64,000 nt of DNA from Sphagnum compactum. Its lineage: Eukaryota; Bryophyta; Sphagnopsida; Sphagnales. Position 1 is the first letter of the stretch; each line of letters begins with the position of its first letter. The translations under genes and the position numbers were made by a program. The DNA is taken from positions 9,300,001 to 9,364,000 of the forward strand of contig OZ234497.1 in NCBI GenBank assembly GCA_965153455.1, in the 5' to 3' direction. The notes under the pieces were generated by a model that was given only the letters and a program-made list of their open reading frames with translations, did not search any database and was not told the origin of the DNA. Below are positions 60,585 through 64,000 of the stretch, in pieces.

Positions 60585-62705
60585 ACATGGGTTTTTCCAT
60601 ATGTGTGTGGATTATTGTGGCCTTGACAAAATCACCATAAAAATTTGGTATCCTTTATTAGTGATTTCAAGACTTTTTGAACAACCTGATCAAACAAAAA
60701 TATTCATAAAAATTGACTTGAAAGGTGTTTACAATTGTGTACACATTAAAGGAGATGAGTGGAAAACAACAGTCTGCATAAATATGGTCATTTCAAGTAC
60801 AATGCCATGCCTTTTGGTCTTAAAAAATGCCCTTGTAATCTTTTGACACATGATGAATGACATATTTAAAAAATTCCTAAATGACTTCATGATCATCTAC
60901 TTGGATGACATCCAAGAACCTAGAAGAGCATGAGAAACATGTATGGTGTTGTCCTTAATACAATTCAATAAAAAGGATTATATTTAAAATTGGGAAAAAT
61001 AAAATTCACCATTCAAAAGTTTAATTTTTGGGCTACATCATCTTCAACAATGGCTTATCAATGGATTTGAAGAAAATTCAAACCATCATCAATTGACAAA
61101 TTGTATCTTCAATCCACAATATATATATACAGGATTTGCAAGCTTTTAATGATCATCATAGACCTCCCATGCTCCAAGTCCTCTATTCCACTTTTGTTGC
61201 GATTGATCAATTGACAAAAGTGGCACATTTTATTCCAACCAACAAGATCGTGACAAATGAAGGTATCATAAAAAAAATCAACATGTATAAGTACCATGGT
61301 TTCCCATTGGACATTGTTTTAGATCATGGATCTCAATTCATATCCACGTTTTGCAAAGGATTGTTCAAACTTTTAGGGATTCAAATTGATCTTTCTTCAA
61401 CTAATCATCCCCAAACATATGGACAAATTAAAAGGCTAAATTAAGTATTAAAACAATACCTTCAATTTGTACAATCAAAATTACCATCCAAATGATTGGG
61501 TCAATTTTTACCCTTGGTTGAATTCACATATAACAATACATATCATTTATCATTTAGTCACACTCCATCTTTTGTGAACTATGGATGACACCCTAGGTTT
61601 AATACCTTGATAATGGGTTGAACAAATAATTTATCCATAGGGTGAATGTAAGATCAAATGGTTCAATATCATCATATTTACATTCCCTATAAGTCCATAC
61701 AAGATGTTTTTAAATGATTCAAATGGACATGGTTGTTACTTTAAAAAATATTATTATTTTAGTTTTTGAATAATACATGTTCAATGATTGACAAACCTTT
61801 CCAAATCTATGTGAAGACTTGTATTTAATGTAATTGATGTCATTTTTAAATTTGGAAGTCCTAAAAGGAAAACTCACAAATTCTATATGAATAATAACCC
61901 ATGTTAAGCTTTCAAAAACATATGTTTTTGGGACAAAAAAATTGAAAAAAATAAAATAAATTGCAACTCATATGGACTTATGAAAATATGGTCAAATTTT
62001 AACCATTCAAAAGTCCCTGATTATTAAATGCTTAAGGTTTTCAAATAAAAGATTCGTCATATGAGTTTATCATCTTGTATTGCATCATATATTGACTCCC
62101 AATAACAAATTTGGAATGTGAATCAATATAAAAATTTCCATTTTGTGATGTTTTAGTTAGATGACCAATCCATATTTTTCGACTTCAAAAGCCCATTACT
62201 ACTAACAAATGAGTTTTTTATTAATAAATAACCACACAATTCACTTCATAATGAAATTGTTAGTTTAGATCCAAGTCCCAATTAATAGATCTAATAATAT
62301 ATTAATCACCATATGCATTTGAATAAAAGGTACCCAAGGAAAAAAAACAAAATTTTGTCACAAAAATGAACCATTCGATTGTGCATCTACCCCACATAAC
62401 ACCTTATTAAAAAAAATAGTTAACATGTGAAATGAGTTGATTTCATGATTAGAAAAGGCTTAAAAATGGTAGAAAGTAAGTAAGTCAATTGTCATCATAA
62501 CCAACATCCAAAACTATCCAAAATATTCAAATTCAATCTTTTGTCAAGATTTATTGTTTACAAAGGAATTGGATGATTAATGACTTGGACCATTTCTTAT
62601 CATTGATCAAATAAATTTAATCACATTCCAATTACAACTATCAAGATCGATGAAAATTCATCAAATATTCCATGTTCAATTCTTGAACCTTGTCAAGAGT
62701 GTATT
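60585..62705 (+). mobile_element. Ty3/Gypsy chromovirus-like pol relic, internally deleted
   Basis: RT motifs appear from 60590: CVDYCGLDKITIKIWYPL, KIFIKIDLKGVYN and, near 60880-60910, FMIIYLDD, the catalytic YxDD box. These are followed by LEEHEKHV and FLGYII-like thumb residues to about 61140. Integrase motifs then follow at once: FVAIDQLTKVAHFIPTNK, DHGSQFISTFCKGLFKLLGI, NHPQTYGQIKRLN and, to 61600, EFTYNNTYHLSFSHTPSF. The RNase H and zinc-binding parts between RT and integrase are missing. A C-terminal segment LGPFLIIDQINLITFQLQL and KIHQIFHVQFLN is displaced to 62595-62700 by about 1 kb of unrelated A/T-rich DNA. Stops and frameshifts are common. Confidence 0.8.
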
Positions 62706-64000
62706 TTACCTACCCAATTAAATTTTAATTATGATAGTGTTAAGTTGTGTTTGCATTGTTAATTATCTTTTAACTTAGAACCAATTCGTGTGTGAATAGG
62801 GTTTGAATTATTTAATGTTTTGGATATAATCCCAAGTTATGGGTTTTCAAATCACTTTTGGTAATGTGAAATTTTAAACACGTGGTGTTTTTGTTTTGCA
62901 AAATTTTCATGTTTTTATGCAAGTTTTTTTGTACATGGTTATGTGTTGTTTTCCAATTTGTGTTTTAGGCTTGGATTCTTGCATGTTTGCAAGTGAGTCA
63001 TATTTTAAATCACCAAAAATTTGATTTGGTTTTGTCTTGTGATGTAATTAAATTAAATGTTGTTTAAACATTAGGTTCATTCATGTTTTGCATGGGAATT
63101 TGGTGTGGCCAATTGCCATGTTGTGTTGCATTTATTTTGCAAAATTTGTATTTGTTTTGTTCTTGTTATAAATGGGTAGGAGTTGTTGTGCATTTTTTGG
63201 TTTGCTTGATAAACTTGATGATTTTTATTGATTTTTGTTTTTGGTTTCTAACATTCCTTAGGGGGGTGAAAACATACTAAGGGTGAATCACTTTTCACCA
63301 AAAAAGGTGATGTATAACGAGTATTATAATACAAGTAAGCTAAATCTTAATGGTATTCTTTGGTTATTATAAACACAAACAAATTTTAAAAAATTTTGCA
63401 TGACAACATTTAGAATTAAAAGTTCACTTTGAGTCAAAATTAATCTTGATCCAATGGTTAAATGAAAAGATTGGATCAAATTAATGCACATATAATATAT
63501 AATTTACAATTTTGCAATGGCCATAGGGCCTCATGTTTGTGATTCATGAAACATTACCAAACAAAAGAAAATTGAAAATATAATGCAATGCCCATCTATA
63601 AATCTCCTCCTCTTTGATATGGCTGTGGTTTTCTTCTTTAAAAATTATATATTATTATGCATTTATTGTTCAAAAATGTAAAAAAATAAATTTTTGAATG
63701 AAATTTCATCCAAAAAATTTAAATCTTTAAATGGTTATAGATTTAATTCATGTATATCAATATCATACACCATAAAAAAACTCACCCAAAAATTCCACTC
63801 ACAACATTAATTTTGAAGTACATATGCAATTTTTTCAAATTTTATGATAGGTATTATTTTGTCACAAATATATTTCATACATTCAAGTTTTTATGGTTTG
63901 TTGGATTTTTTAAAAAATTGATTAGATTAAGTTTCAAGTTAATCAAATATACTTAAAACAAGCAAAAATAATCCAAGATGTGATGTCCATGCATTACCAA
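62706..64000. other. AT-rich DNA after the chromovirus relic
   Basis: No gene is seen. At 63264-63310 GGGGTGAAAACATACTAAGG is followed by GGTGAATCACTTTTCACC, which resembles the terminus of the dispersed repeat at 2832 and 13517 and ends in a short palindrome. Confidence 0.45.

Overview
This is a land-plant nuclear window. It has spliceosomal genes with GT-AG introns, a chloroplast thylakoid-lumen protein (PsbQ), a nuclear tRNA-Trp, plant-type LTR-retrotransposon relics and telobox promoter motifs. The very AT-rich intergenic DNA, short tandem repeats and heavily decayed transposons would suit a non-seed plant such as a bryophyte, but nothing seen fixes the lineage, so that part is a low-confidence inference.

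Layout. About 1-27.4 kb is AT-rich, gene-free DNA made of transposon debris: a TA-flanked pogo/Emigrant-like MITE (4.0-4.46 kb), a zinc-knuckle protein relic (7.4-8.2 kb), Gypsy reverse-transcriptase and gag relics (8.4-8.9 and 9.9-11.5 kb), an LTR-like block (11.5-12.0 kb), and a transposon-type coding relic cut in two by a 2.8-kb insertion (12.6-16.7 kb). Minisatellites, a near-perfect 37-bp foldback (22.4 kb) and a diverged direct-repeat pair (22.5-24.4 kb) follow.

About 27.9-48.8 kb is a gene island with clearly higher GC: eIF1/SUI1 (+, 4 coding exons, 113 aa), tRNA-Trp(CCA) (-), an Iojap/RsfS-family organellar protein (+, 4 exons, 263 aa), PsbQ (+, 3 exons, 238 aa), a DnaJ class-B co-chaperone copy broken by at least four frameshifts (-), and the nucleolar methyltransferase RRP8 (-, 9 exons, 342 aa). 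All exon joins of the four intact genes were checked for reading phase. Several of these genes serve translation (start-codon selection, decoding, organellar ribosome control, rRNA methylation), but they are on mixed strands and show no sign of co-regulation beyond telobox motifs near two or three of them.

About 48.8-64 kb returns to AT-rich DNA: inverted and tandem repeats, a multi-exon pseudogene of a GH47 alpha-1,2-mannosidase (51.9-53.9 kb, -), unrecognised exon-like fragments (54.5-55.7 and 58.6-59.8 kb, -), a GTAG/CTAC repeat, and an internally deleted Ty3/Gypsy chromovirus-like pol relic (60.6-62.7 kb, +). I found no evidence of a novel multi-gene system. The points most worth a second look are the pattern of pseudogene decay, the RRP8 exon-1/donor duplication, the foldback and the unrecognised fragments.
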